DNA from: Chloroflexota bacterium | GTDB taxonomy: Bacteria > Chloroflexota > Anaerolineae > Aggregatilineales > Phototrophicaceae | Direction of reading: 5' to 3' | DNA length: 64,000 bases | Assembly (NCBI GenBank): GCA_028875245.1 | Contig: JAPPEU010000088.1 | Location: forward strand, 62,001 to 126,000 | Shown: piece after piece, positions 53,695 through 64,000 of the stretch | Position numbering within the stretch: position 1 is the stretch's first letter | How the letters are laid out: every line of letters begins with the position of its first letter | Position numbers and translations under genes: made by a program | Notes under the pieces: model-generated | What the model was told of the DNA's origin: nothing | Databases searched by the model: none | The model's input: the letters and a program-made list of their open reading frames with translations, nothing else

Positions 53695-54713
53695 CAGCTT
53701 GTCATCGCCTTCGCCGCCTGCTGCCAGATGATTCGCTTGGCGCGGTCATCGGGTTCAAAGGGAAAATAGAAGCCCGCCCGGTCCAGCAGCCCGTCGTACC
53801 GTTCGCGGAGTTTGTATGGCAGCTCGGCCGGCGCAGCGACAACGGCGAAAGTTTCGAGCATGTCCTCACTGATAAGCGCATGCATTTCGCTCCAGCGGTT
53901 GCGCCTGAGCAGGGCATTGAGACGCGGGACAATATCCGCCCAGCCGTGAAGTTCCAGAACTTTGCGGTAGCTGGGCGTGCTGGCGTAGAAGGCGATTTGC
54001 GATTTCGTCAGTCGCTTGCTCGCTTCAATCGCATCCGCATCTTCACCCGTTACAACAAAGACGGCGCAGGAGATGGACAGCGGCTCAGCAAATTCGCCGG
54101 ACTGGCGCCCGGCTTGAAACGCTGGCAGGAGCGCCTCACGCAAGTAGCGCGGACTGTGGAAGGAATGCACATGGAAACCATCGCAGATCTCTCCCGCGAG
54201 CCGGGCCAGGCCCGTATTCACGCCGGCGATAAAAATGGGAATTCGCGGGCAGGGATTTGGGACGGGCGAGAAAGGCGGCGCAGAAGAAGAAAACCGGTAA
54301 TATTCGCCCTCGTAGCTGAGCGCTTCGCCCGTTTGAAAACTGCGCCATATTGACCGCAGCGACTCGATGTATTCGCGAAGCTGCGTGACTGGCTTGCCCC
54401 AATTGGCGCTGAATCGCTTGGTGATATGCGGCTTAATCTGCGTGCCCAAACCCAGAATGAACCGACCTTGGGAAAGCGCCGCCAGGTCCCAGGCGGTCTG
54501 CGCCATAATCATCGGACTCCGCGGGAATGCGACGGCGATCGCCGTGCCCAGCGATATTCGTGCGGTGCCGAGCGCGGCATGGGTCAGCGGCAGAAATGGA
54601 TTATGGGCCGCTTCCGCCACCCACAAGCCGTCGAATCCGAATTCTTCAACAGCGCAGGCTAAAGGCCCGGACCTGTTCAAGTCGTCGGCGAAGACGGTGA
54701 CATCAAATTTCAC
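53694..54713 (-). CDS. LLM-class (F420-type) flavin-dependent oxidoreductase, copy 2
   Basis: 339 residues, paralogous to the 51954-52958 product: EEFGFDGLWVAEAAHNPFLP, LGTAIAVAFPRSPMIMAQTA, GRFILGLGTQIKPHI and PRIPIFIAGVNTGLARLAG. The substrate is unknown. First gene of the LLM-YgjP-LLM unit. An upstream TATTCTAGC stretch may hold its promoter. Confidence 0.87.
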   Translation of the reverse strand: MKFDVTVFADDLNRSGPLACAVEEFGFDGLWVAEAAHNPFLPLTHAALGTARISLGTAIAVAFPRSPMIMAQTAWDLAALSQGRFILGLGTQIKPHITKRFSANWGKPVTQLREYIESLRSIWRSFQTGEALSYEGEYYRFSSSAPPFSPVPNPCPRIPIFIAGVNTGLARLAGEICDGFHVHSFHSPRYLREALLPAFQAGRQSGEFAEPLSISCAVFVVTGEDADAIEASKRLTKSQIAFYASTPSYRKVLELHGWADIVPRLNALLRRNRWSEMHALISEDMLETFAVVAAPAELPYKLRERYDGLLDRAGFYFPFEPDDRAKRIIWQQAAKAMTS

Positions 54714-54910
54714 ATCAGTGCCAGTTTGTCAGCGCTGTCAGTTTCCCGGCTATTCTAGCTTTGTAATACAGAGATGGCGAGTGCAGAACCGAATTCGCTA
54801 TCGCGTGTTATAGTTGCTACAATTGCTTGTGGTCGGTGAGCATCGCCGGTTTAACGTTGGCATCAGTTGATAGTGGAACGAACCGAAGGCGGTTGGGCGA
54901 AGAGGGCGCG

Positions 54911-56086
54911 ATGGGCGTAAGGGGCACTCGCTCTATCAACATTGGTCTGCGCAACGTCGTGTTGACGATTCTGATTGGACTGGGCTTGGTCTTCGTCTGG
55001 CAGATTCGCGGCACCTTGATGCTGACCTTCGCCGCGGTGATACTTGTGGTGCTATTCACGATGCCGGTGCGCCTGCTGGTTAAGCACTTCAAGCTGCATC
55101 GGGTTGTCGCCATCATTGTGAGTGTCTTTGGCTTCTTCATCATTCTCGGTTTGCTCGGCGTACCCATATTGCGGACGATAGGCGATCAATATGAACCCCT
55201 CAGAACGGCGGTGGAAAGCGGCTTTGAACAACTGCGGGAGTCGCTGACGCGTGAACGGCTCCTGGAGCAAGATTCAATTCTGCGAGATGTTATACCGATT
55301 ATTGATGATTTGCTTTCCGGCGGCGGCAATACCCAGCCATCGGATGACCTGATTGGCCAAGCCATATCGCAGGTGACCGATGCGGTTGGGCGGCTTGGCG
55401 GCTCCGTCCTGCCGGTCGTTGGCGGTGTCGCCAATACGATTCTTAGTGTGCTTATCATATTCTTTTTGAGCATGTATTTGTTGGCCGAACCGGAACTTTA
55501 CGTCAGTGGCATCATTAAACTGACGCCGGTCTGGTATCGCGACCGCATGCGCAGCATCTTGCGCCGCCTCGACAGCACCCTGCGCGCCTGGCTCAGCGTG
55601 ACTGCCGTTTCGATGGTCGTCGTGGCCATCTTGACTGGATTCGGGCTGTGGCTTCTTGACATAAAGGAAGAGGCTTTCGCCTTGGGAGTCCTGGCCGGGT
55701 TATTGTCCTTTATTCCCAACTTTGGTCCGGTGGTCGCATTGGTGCCGTCGGTGGCCGTGGCGATGGTGGAAGCGCCGCATAACGTCATCTGGGTGGTTGT
55801 TATCATATATGGCGTGTCATTTTTCCAGAGTCAGGTGATAAGCCCGGTGCTGGCTAGTGAACGAATGAATATGCCGGCGATTCTGATTCTGCTTGGGCAG
55901 ATCATATTCGGCTTTTTCTTTGGTTTTCTTGGCTTGATGCTGGCGGTGCCGCTTAGCGCTTGCCTGGCGGTGCTGGTTGACGAGATGTATGTCAAAGATG
56001 TGCTGGGCGATCGCAGCGAGACGCCGGCGATGGAAGAATTGCAGCCGGAGGAAGTGGCGGGCGAGTTGCTGCCCGAACCATCCTAG
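54911..56086 (+). CDS. AI-2E family (DUF20) membrane transporter
   Basis: 391 residues, about eight hydrophobic segments. Typical blocks: ILVVLFTMPVRLLVKHFKLH near residue 45 and the C-terminal GLLSFIPNFGPVVALVPSVA, then SPVLASERMNMPAILILLGQ. The acidic tail (EELQPEEVAGELLPEPS) is unusual but short. Members export autoinducer-2 or exchange Na+/H+; the substrate is unknown. The ATG at 54911 has GAGG five bases upstream; the frame is open to 54827, which I consider untranslated. Confidence 0.88.
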   Translation: MGVRGTRSINIGLRNVVLTILIGLGLVFVWQIRGTLMLTFAAVILVVLFTMPVRLLVKHFKLHRVVAIIVSVFGFFIILGLLGVPILRTIGDQYEPLRTAVESGFEQLRESLTRERLLEQDSILRDVIPIIDDLLSGGGNTQPSDDLIGQAISQVTDAVGRLGGSVLPVVGGVANTILSVLIIFFLSMYLLAEPELYVSGIIKLTPVWYRDRMRSILRRLDSTLRAWLSVTAVSMVVVAILTGFGLWLLDIKEEAFALGVLAGLLSFIPNFGPVVALVPSVAVAMVEAPHNVIWVVVIIYGVSFFQSQVISPVLASERMNMPAILILLGQIIFGFFFGFLGLMLAVPLSACLAVLVDEMYVKDVLGDRSETPAMEELQPEEVAGELLPEPS

Positions 56087-56125
56087 CGCGTTTTGCGCCT
56101 GTTGATAATTTGCGTTTTTTCCGTC

Positions 56126-56154
56126 TTGACATGCGTGATGGGGGCTGTTAAGCT
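56126..56154 (+). promoter_or_regulatory. 16S rRNA promoter
   Basis: TTGACA (56126-56131), 17 bases, TAAGCT (56149-56154). The -35 is perfect and spacing ideal; the -10 keeps T1, A2 and T6. It is about 115 bases before the 16S gene. Confidence 0.75.
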
Positions 56155-56166
56155 CGGGATAGTGTA

Positions 56167-56192
56167 AGTGAGAGCGCATCTCTCGCTTTTTT
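56167..56192 (+). terminator. Terminator-like hairpin in the 16S leader
   Basis: AGTGAGAG-cgcat-CTCTCGCT forms an 8-bp stem (one G-U) followed directly by TTTTTT. It starts about six bases after the predicted 16S transcription start. It could instead be the terminator of the AI-2E transporter gene that ends at 56086. Confidence 0.7.
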
Positions 56193-56193
56193 G

Positions 56194-56213
56194 TCCCCGC
56201 ATATGCTAGGGGA
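56194..56213 (+). other. Second hairpin in the 16S leader
   Basis: TCCCC-gcatatgcta-GGGGA, between the terminator-like hairpin and the boxA-like element. The position resembles a boxB hairpin, which precedes boxA in E. coli rrn leaders. Confidence 0.45.
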
Positions 56214-56215
56214 TG

Positions 56216-56236
56216 GTGCGGATTAACAGCAGAATA
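56216..56236 (+). promoter_or_regulatory. boxA-like rRNA antitermination element, 16S leader
   Basis: Contains GTGCGGATTAACAGCAG and continues AATA. The TTAACA core matches boxA (TGCTCTTTAACA in E. coli). The same sequence with two changes lies in the 23S leader at 61902-61922. Confidence 0.6.
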
Positions 56237-56269
56237 GCAGGTTAAGACAGAGCGAAATCAAACCCTGTG

Positions 56270-57778
<1,509 letters not shown>

Positions 57779-57806
57779 AAGGGAGCGTCTATGGACGCGC
57801 AAACCT

Positions 57807-57890
57807 TGTAGGGGCGAGCCATTGGTTCGCCCGTACGAACGACAACAAGGGCTGTCGCCCGGTTGTAGGGGCGTTTCGCTGAAACGTCCG
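57807..57890. repeat. Two palindromic tgtaggggcg elements in the 16S-tRNA spacer
   Basis: The first has tgtaggggcgagcc and an inner GGGCGAgccattggtTCGCCC hairpin; the second, from 57864, has tgtaggggcgtttcgctgaa ending in acgtccg. Relatives lie at 12511-12578 and 3284-3332. They lie inside the transcribed rRNA spacer, so they would be present in the precursor RNA. Confidence 0.7.
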
Positions 57891-57967
57891 TTGGTGTGAA
57901 AACAGATGGGTGAGAGATCGTGACGTGTTAGCCTGCTATTGTGCTGTTAATCGTAAGGGTTGGATTT

Positions 57968-58041
<74 letters not shown>

Positions 58042-58046
58042 CCTGG

Positions 58047-58120
58047 GGGGACATAGCTCAGTTTGGGAGAGCGCCTCGTTTGCACCGAGGAGGTCAGGGG
58101 TTCGAGTCCCCTTGTCTCCA
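58047..58120 (+). tRNA. tRNA-Ala (TGC)
   Basis: GGGGACA pairs with TGTCTCC, discriminator A. Anticodon stem CCTCG/CGAGG with loop TTTGCAC (TGC). T-arm GTTCGAGTC. Second spacer tRNA, five bases after tRNA-Ile. Confidence 0.96.
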
Positions 58121-58123
58121 CAA

Positions 58124-58196
58124 GGGGATATAGCTCAGTTGGGAGAGCGCGTCAATCGCACTGACGAGGTCAGGGGTTCGAGTCCCCTTATCTCCA
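58124..58196 (+). tRNA. tRNA-Ala (CGC)
   Basis: GGGGATA pairs with TATCTCC, discriminator A. Anticodon stem CGTCA/TGACG with loop ATCGCAC, so the anticodon is CGC (reads GCG). Almost identical to the preceding tRNA outside the anticodon arm. Three bases separate the two. A third tRNA in the spacer is unusual. Confidence 0.9.
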
Positions 58197-58203
58197 CTGA
58201 ATT

Positions 58204-59613
58204 TCAAGTATTTCCTCCCTTTGAAATCAATCTCCGCCGCATCAAATAGAGAAGCCGATCAGAATCCCGCAGCTTCTCCCGCTTGGCCACCTCGTAGGTC
58301 TCGCCGAATATCCTCTCAAAAGTTTCCTGCGAATACTCTTCAAAAATGTCTTGGCGCGCGATCAACAGCGCCCGCACTTTCTTGTCATGCTTGGGCACAA
58401 ACTCGATGATCAGCCATGGAGCCAATTGCGCAAAGAAATGGGCGATCCTGCGCAGCGGCACATTGTTGGCAATGGCGATATGGTGAATGAGCGCCAGGGC
58501 CAGGATGCAGTCGGCGTTGCGGCGCTCCCCGAGCGAATCCCTTTCTTCGTTTGCCCAGCCTGCCGCGGCTGACGGGTTCGAGAGATCAATCAACAGGGGC
58601 AGGAGGTCTTGCTCCTTCCGCTCTTTCATCTTGAGATAATTCTCTTCGACCACCCCGGGGTCATTATCCATCGACACAGTATAGGCGCCTCGCTCACTCG
58701 CGATGCGGCTGAACACGCCAGTATTCGCGCCAAGATCCCACACGCGTTTCGGGGTGGCAACGTCCAGATATTCGCTGACTAACTTGCGTTTGTCATCAAA
58801 GCCGGCGTCCTGGTAACTATCGCCCGCATAATATCCGGCCCAGGAGCTGCGCCGATGATCCCAGCGCAGCCCCTGGACGGTGGCCCGCAAACTGTCGGCG
58901 ATGTCAATGATTGCCTTCTTGCCCAACCGTTTCCCGCTCTTGCCATCTTTCGCAACTGGCTGGCCGGCGTAACGGCTGCGGGCGCGCGCATGAAGATGCA
59001 GATGCATCGTGATGCCCAATTTGCGGTAAGTGTGCTTGGGAAGCAGAGAAGCCGCCAAATCAAGCGGGATGCCGTCCAAATGAACGCGAAGCAGCTGGCC
59101 AAGGCGAACATCCTTGTGGCTCATCAATGCGAGGGGCGCCAGAAAATGCTGGCAGAATTGATTGTAAGCGACCCATGCCGCGCCTTCCTTATAGATTTCA
59201 AAGGACAGCGTATCAATGAGCGTCGGCTTTCCAGCGAGAAACTGAATGTTGTATGCGCTGGCGTCTTTGAGGATCATGCCGTATTTGAGCGCGCGCTTCA
59301 GTATTTCGAGAGTCGCCAGGGCGGCGTCCTTGATTTGGCTGAAGCACCACTCGTAAGGATATGAAATGAATGGCGCTTGCCGCGGCAGCAAAACCTTGTA
59401 TGCGCCCGGGATGCGATGCGAGCTGGCGTCGACTTCGGAATGCGGCACAAGCAGGCGCCGCTCGGTTAACTCGGCGTACAGGCCGCTCTGCATGAGATGA
59501 TCGTAGTGCTCGCGGTAAACGTCATTCACCTGCCGATAAACAGCGCCGTCACGGACAAAAGTGAAACCGCTGGGATCGCGAAACGATCCCCCGACATTCT
59601 CAAAATCTGACAT
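58204..59613 (-). CDS. SAM-dependent methyltransferase (NoeA-like)
   Basis: 469 residues. The N-terminal half has SGFTFVRDGAVYRQVNDVY and DASAYNIQFLAGKPTLIDTL, a kinase-like-looking stretch found in a family sometimes called NoeA-like. The C-terminal half is a class I methyltransferase with RVWDLGANTGVFSRIA (about residue 288) and ADCILALALIHHIAIANNVP. The substrate is unknown; surface glycans are plausible given its neighbours. It runs against the rRNA genes, ending eight bases after tRNA-Ala(CGC). Confidence 0.8.
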   Translation of the reverse strand: MSDFENVGGSFRDPSGFTFVRDGAVYRQVNDVYREHYDHLMQSGLYAELTERRLLVPHSEVDASSHRIPGAYKVLLPRQAPFISYPYEWCFSQIKDAALATLEILKRALKYGMILKDASAYNIQFLAGKPTLIDTLSFEIYKEGAAWVAYNQFCQHFLAPLALMSHKDVRLGQLLRVHLDGIPLDLAASLLPKHTYRKLGITMHLHLHARARSRYAGQPVAKDGKSGKRLGKKAIIDIADSLRATVQGLRWDHRRSSWAGYYAGDSYQDAGFDDKRKLVSEYLDVATPKRVWDLGANTGVFSRIASERGAYTVSMDNDPGVVEENYLKMKERKEQDLLPLLIDLSNPSAAAGWANEERDSLGERRNADCILALALIHHIAIANNVPLRRIAHFFAQLAPWLIIEFVPKHDKKVRALLIARQDIFEEYSQETFERIFGETYEVAKREKLRDSDRLLYLMRRRLISKGGNT

Positions 59614-59621
59614 CTTGTTGC

Positions 59622-59858
59622 TCAGTCGACTTGAGGCAGCGCCTCGGTATCCGCTTCCTCTTCGTCATCTTCCTGGCGGATTCCCAGAAGGCTTAACAGT
59701 CGCGTTTTCCAGAATCTTAGCGTTGCCAGCGCGCCGACCACGACCGCAATCAGGGCTTGCACAATCAGACTGCCGGAGCCCGGGTCAAGGTAGGCGACAA
59801 GCGCCCGGCAGCATACACACAGGATGCCCAGCTTGCGGATTGCCTGCAAAAGTCTCAT
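59622..59858 (-). CDS. Small membrane protein with LDPGSGS motif
   Basis: 78 residues. Hydrophobic N terminus followed by AYLDPGSGSLIVQALIAVVV and an acidic tail (EDDEEEADTEALPQVD). The LDPGSGS-plus-helix form is a widespread tiny membrane family commonly beside phosphatase/sulfatase-like and glycan genes; the function is unknown. The ATG at 59856-59858 has GAGGGAG eight bases upstream, preferred over the longer frame. Confidence 0.75.
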   Translation of the reverse strand: MRLLQAIRKLGILCVCCRALVAYLDPGSGSLIVQALIAVVVGALATLRFWKTRLLSLLGIRQEDDEEEADTEALPQVD

Positions 59859-59954
59859 CTGCGCTACTCCCTCAGCCTTTCGGCGCCTCTTGCGTTCTCG
59901 CAAAAGTGGTTGCGAGATCTGACGTTTACCCACATATATTTTAGCTTGATTCCA

Positions 59955-61568
59955 TCAGTGTGCGAAGATGTCCGTCACATCTTTCTGTACAAAAGATGAT
60001 TCCAACACTTCGTACAGCCGATTGTCATTCAGGTCAAGCCCGGCATCAAACAAGGCATTCAGTATCAGCGGAAAAGCGTTGATGAGTGTGTAGGGACGAG
60101 GGATCTCAATGGAGAATGGGCTGGGCAAGTAATAAGCGGCGTAGGCGTCGAAGTGGATAAGCCTTCCCTCTTCGGTTCTCGGGGCGCCATAGATGGAGCC
60201 GTGGTCAGCCTGGAAGATGATCACAGGCGGATGGGTTGATCGGTCCAGAATGGCGTCAATCATCTCAAGGAATTTCTGATTGACGAAGCCAAATTCGGCG
60301 AAGTATTCCCGAGGCTTGGGTCTGGAAATCCGGTCGATTATTTCGCCGCGCTCATTGAAGAACACGGGACGATGGGGCTTGAGCAGGTGGATCATGGTGA
60401 ATGTCGCTTCGCTCATTTCAGCGATGGTTTCGGCTTCGGCGACGGTGTCGAGGAATCGCTCAGCTGTGAAGGCTCCGTATTGGCCAGAGCGCGGCCGGTA
60501 GATCAATCTCTCCAAACGACCGGCAATCTGCTTGAGCAAGGTGGTATCCAGATAGAGCGGCAGGAAGGGCTGTTTGTAAAACCGGTGTAGATCCATCCTT
60601 GTTTGTGTTTGCAGCTCAGAATCGTAAAGGGCCGAAGAAAGATCTTCGTCGTCAAAAGTCAAGTCGATCGTGCCGCCGGGTGTAAATTCGCGATTGATGT
60701 CTGCAAGTGTGCCGGGAATAAGGTAGCCCGATAACAGTTGAACATAGGTATAACCGACTTGGCGAAAATAGCGCGCCACGTCATTGTTTGCGACGGCAAG
60801 CCGCAGATAGTCGCTATCTTTCAGCGGGGACGGATTCGAAGCGAAATAACGCATGTTTAGCGTCGAGGCGAGCGAATTGAGCGATATCCCGTAGTTGCTC
60901 TGCGCATGAGAAGCGACAACAAACCCGCGTGACTCCAGGGCCTCGGTAAAGTCCGAGTTATCGTAGTCCATGGTGCTCTTCAGCCAGGCGTCGCTTGGGT
61001 AGGAGTCTGGAACGATGAAATATACATCCGGGCGCTCGGGAGAATCCATAATTTTCTGGTTGACTTCGCGCTTGCCCGGCCCCTCTCCGCGCATCAACTC
61101 CGTTAGCTGATCGACGTCTTGTTCGGAAAAGCGCCCAGCCAATGTAGCGATCTGCAGCAGAATCGCCGCCAGGGCGATCAGATTGATTGGCGGCGTCAAC
61201 TCATGGAAAGTCCTGTTCTCAGCGCGCTTCTGCAATTCCACGATGACTGTTGCCAGGAGAATGAATGTCGTCAGCGTCCAGACGGGAAGCGACTCGCTCT
61301 CAAACAGCAGGCTGTGGATATGGCCGCTCAGGGAAAAACAGAGGACGATGATTGAAGTCAATACGGCTGTCTTGTGCCAATTGCGAATGATGGCATAAGT
61401 CACGACGAAGCAGGCTGTCGTGGCGGCGAACATTCCGATGATGGCAATGGGAACTTCTTGGTCGATAACCAGCCCAAAGTTGACCGAGTACAAGTGAAGT
61501 ATTGGAACCGAGGCCAAAATCCAGGGATGAAAGGGATGCTGTAAAAGCGCGCGTATGGTCTTGGACAT
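59955..61568 (-). CDS. Membrane alkaline-phosphatase/sulfatase-superfamily protein
   Basis: 537 residues. Four to five N-terminal hydrophobic segments (residues ~12-150) precede a soluble alkaline-phosphatase-superfamily domain with RPDVYFIVPDSYPSDAWL (about residue 178), FIHLLKPHRP-like FTMIHLLKPHRPVFF and IIFQADHGSIYGAP (metal-binding DH, about residue 458). The layout resembles LTA-synthase/phosphoglycerol- or phosphoethanolamine-transferase proteins that modify surface glycans. The ATG at 61566-61568 is my choice; the frame extends 41 codons upstream. Confidence 0.82.
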   Translation of the reverse strand: MSKTIRALLQHPFHPWILASVPILHLYSVNFGLVIDQEVPIAIIGMFAATTACFVVTYAIIRNWHKTAVLTSIIVLCFSLSGHIHSLLFESESLPVWTLTTFILLATVIVELQKRAENRTFHELTPPINLIALAAILLQIATLAGRFSEQDVDQLTELMRGEGPGKREVNQKIMDSPERPDVYFIVPDSYPSDAWLKSTMDYDNSDFTEALESRGFVVASHAQSNYGISLNSLASTLNMRYFASNPSPLKDSDYLRLAVANNDVARYFRQVGYTYVQLLSGYLIPGTLADINREFTPGGTIDLTFDDEDLSSALYDSELQTQTRMDLHRFYKQPFLPLYLDTTLLKQIAGRLERLIYRPRSGQYGAFTAERFLDTVAEAETIAEMSEATFTMIHLLKPHRPVFFNERGEIIDRISRPKPREYFAEFGFVNQKFLEMIDAILDRSTHPPVIIFQADHGSIYGAPRTEEGRLIHFDAYAAYYLPSPFSIEIPRPYTLINAFPLILNALFDAGLDLNDNRLYEVLESSFVQKDVTDIFAH

Positions 61569-61844
61569 GGTTGCTTCGATTTTCTGGCTAAAGGAACCGG
61601 GAGGCGTCTCAAATTGCCGATTGTATTTGAAGTCGAATTCTGATTCAACCGCGTTCGCCCTCCCGCCGGCCCCAGCCGTTTGTTGAGCCAAGATTGGCCT
61701 GGAAGATTATGACCGGCTTGTTTCGCGATCCCTCCGACAAGTGAATAATCGGAACTGTGGTCAGAATCCATGGACATGGTAGACCGCGATGCGGAATTGC
61801 ATAGGCGTCCTCCAGCGGTTCCCGCGAAACTCAGGAATTGGGTC

Positions 61845-61873
61845 TTGATTCCGCGTCTGGAATGTCTTATAGT
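61845..61873 (+). promoter_or_regulatory. 23S rRNA promoter
   Basis: TTGATT (61845-61850), exactly 17 bases, TATAGT (61868-61873). About 115 bases before the 23S gene. With the divergent gene starting at 61568, the 61569-61987 stretch contains this promoter, the leader and nothing coding. Confidence 0.75.
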
Positions 61874-61901
61874 GGCTGACGCTGCGAAAATAGCGCGGCG
61901 A

Positions 61902-61922
61902 GTGCGTCTTAACAGCAGAATA
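61902..61922 (+). promoter_or_regulatory. boxA-like rRNA antitermination element, 23S leader
   Basis: Contains GTGCGTCTTAACAGCAG and continues AATA; identical in 19 of 21 positions to the element at 56216-56236 before 16S. The core TCTTAACA is close to boxA TCTTTAACA. Confidence 0.65.
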
Positions 61923-61972
61923 ATCAACGCGAAGGTAATACCTAAAAAGCGCGTGCCAAGAGAGCCGGAGAC

Positions 61973-61987
61973 TCCGTACGATAGTAC

Positions 61988-61990
<3 letters not shown>
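61973..61990 (+). other. Hairpin at the 23S 5' end
   Basis: TCCGTAC-gata-GTACGGA, a perfect 7-bp stem with a tetraloop, just before the mature 23S start. It may be a processing signal. Confidence 0.5.

Positions 61991-64000
<2,010 letters not shown>

Noticed and set aside
58197..58235. Inverted repeat ATTTCAAG/CTTTGAAAT after tRNA-Ala(CGC) as an rRNA terminator
   Set aside because: Short stem with a 10-base loop and no T-run on either strand; it overlaps the 3' end of the methyltransferase gene. Not called a terminator.

Overview
The window is a GC-rich bacterial chromosome segment, most likely Chloroflexota (Anaerolineae-like). I infer this from the 16S sequence, the rRNA arrangement, proline/threonine-rich 'TPT' stretches in exported proteins, a RpoD-type sigma factor with a short region 1.1, long-form RmlA, NADP-isocitrate dehydrogenase, F420-type luciferase-like oxidoreductases and a bactofilin. 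The assignment is from memory of these families; no database was searched.

Layout. 0-3.1 kb (minus strand): start of an M16 zinc peptidase preceded by a putative restriction-modification island (EcoRI-type adenine methylase, 62-aa coiled-coil/membrane protein, DUF262-HNH nuclease). 3.4-10.4 kb (minus): trmB, MFS exporter, PLP aminotransferase, primary-type sigma factor and two membrane-anchored proteins of unknown function. 10.6-12.5 kb (plus): modAB without modC, then a 27-codon remnant of an arsC-type phosphatase and a palindromic repeat. 12.6-15.2 kb (minus): TPR protein and icd. 15.4-19.2 kb (plus): a tightly overlapping four-gene amino-sugar cassette (formyltransferase, polyprenyl-P-type glycosyltransferase, WecD-like acyltransferase, WecE-like aminotransferase). 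19.2-26.1 kb: RNase J, a LolD-like ATPase, a phosphoribosyltransferase, ComEA, a MalK-like ATPase, lipA, bactofilin. 26.1-35.1 kb (minus): a long exopolysaccharide/dTDP-rhamnose run (cpsD-like, rmlA, rmlB, rmlD, three glycosyltransferases, wzz-like, SDR) with rnhB embedded in it.

35.2-42.2 kb: divergent folate genes (folB-folK fusion; folE), a SAM-I riboswitch and metK, a methyltransferase, an ADP-ribosylglycohydrolase and a DUF368 undecaprenyl-phosphate transporter. 42.2-50.4 kb (minus): etfB-etfA followed by a complete mrp Na+/H+ antiporter operon (fused AB, then C, D, E, F, G). 50.5-56.1 kb: pentapeptide-repeat protein, GNAT, an LLM/YgjP/LLM three-gene unit and an AI-2E-type permease.

56.1-64 kb holds the most unusual structure. 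A 16S rRNA gene with tRNA-Ile(GAT), tRNA-Ala(TGC) and tRNA-Ala(CGC) is separated from its 23S rRNA gene by about 3.8 kb carrying three protein genes on the opposite strand. The 23S gene has its own promoter (TTGATT-17-TATAGT). Both rRNA leaders carry the same boxA-like element, which suggests that the split 23S unit kept or regained rRNA antitermination control.
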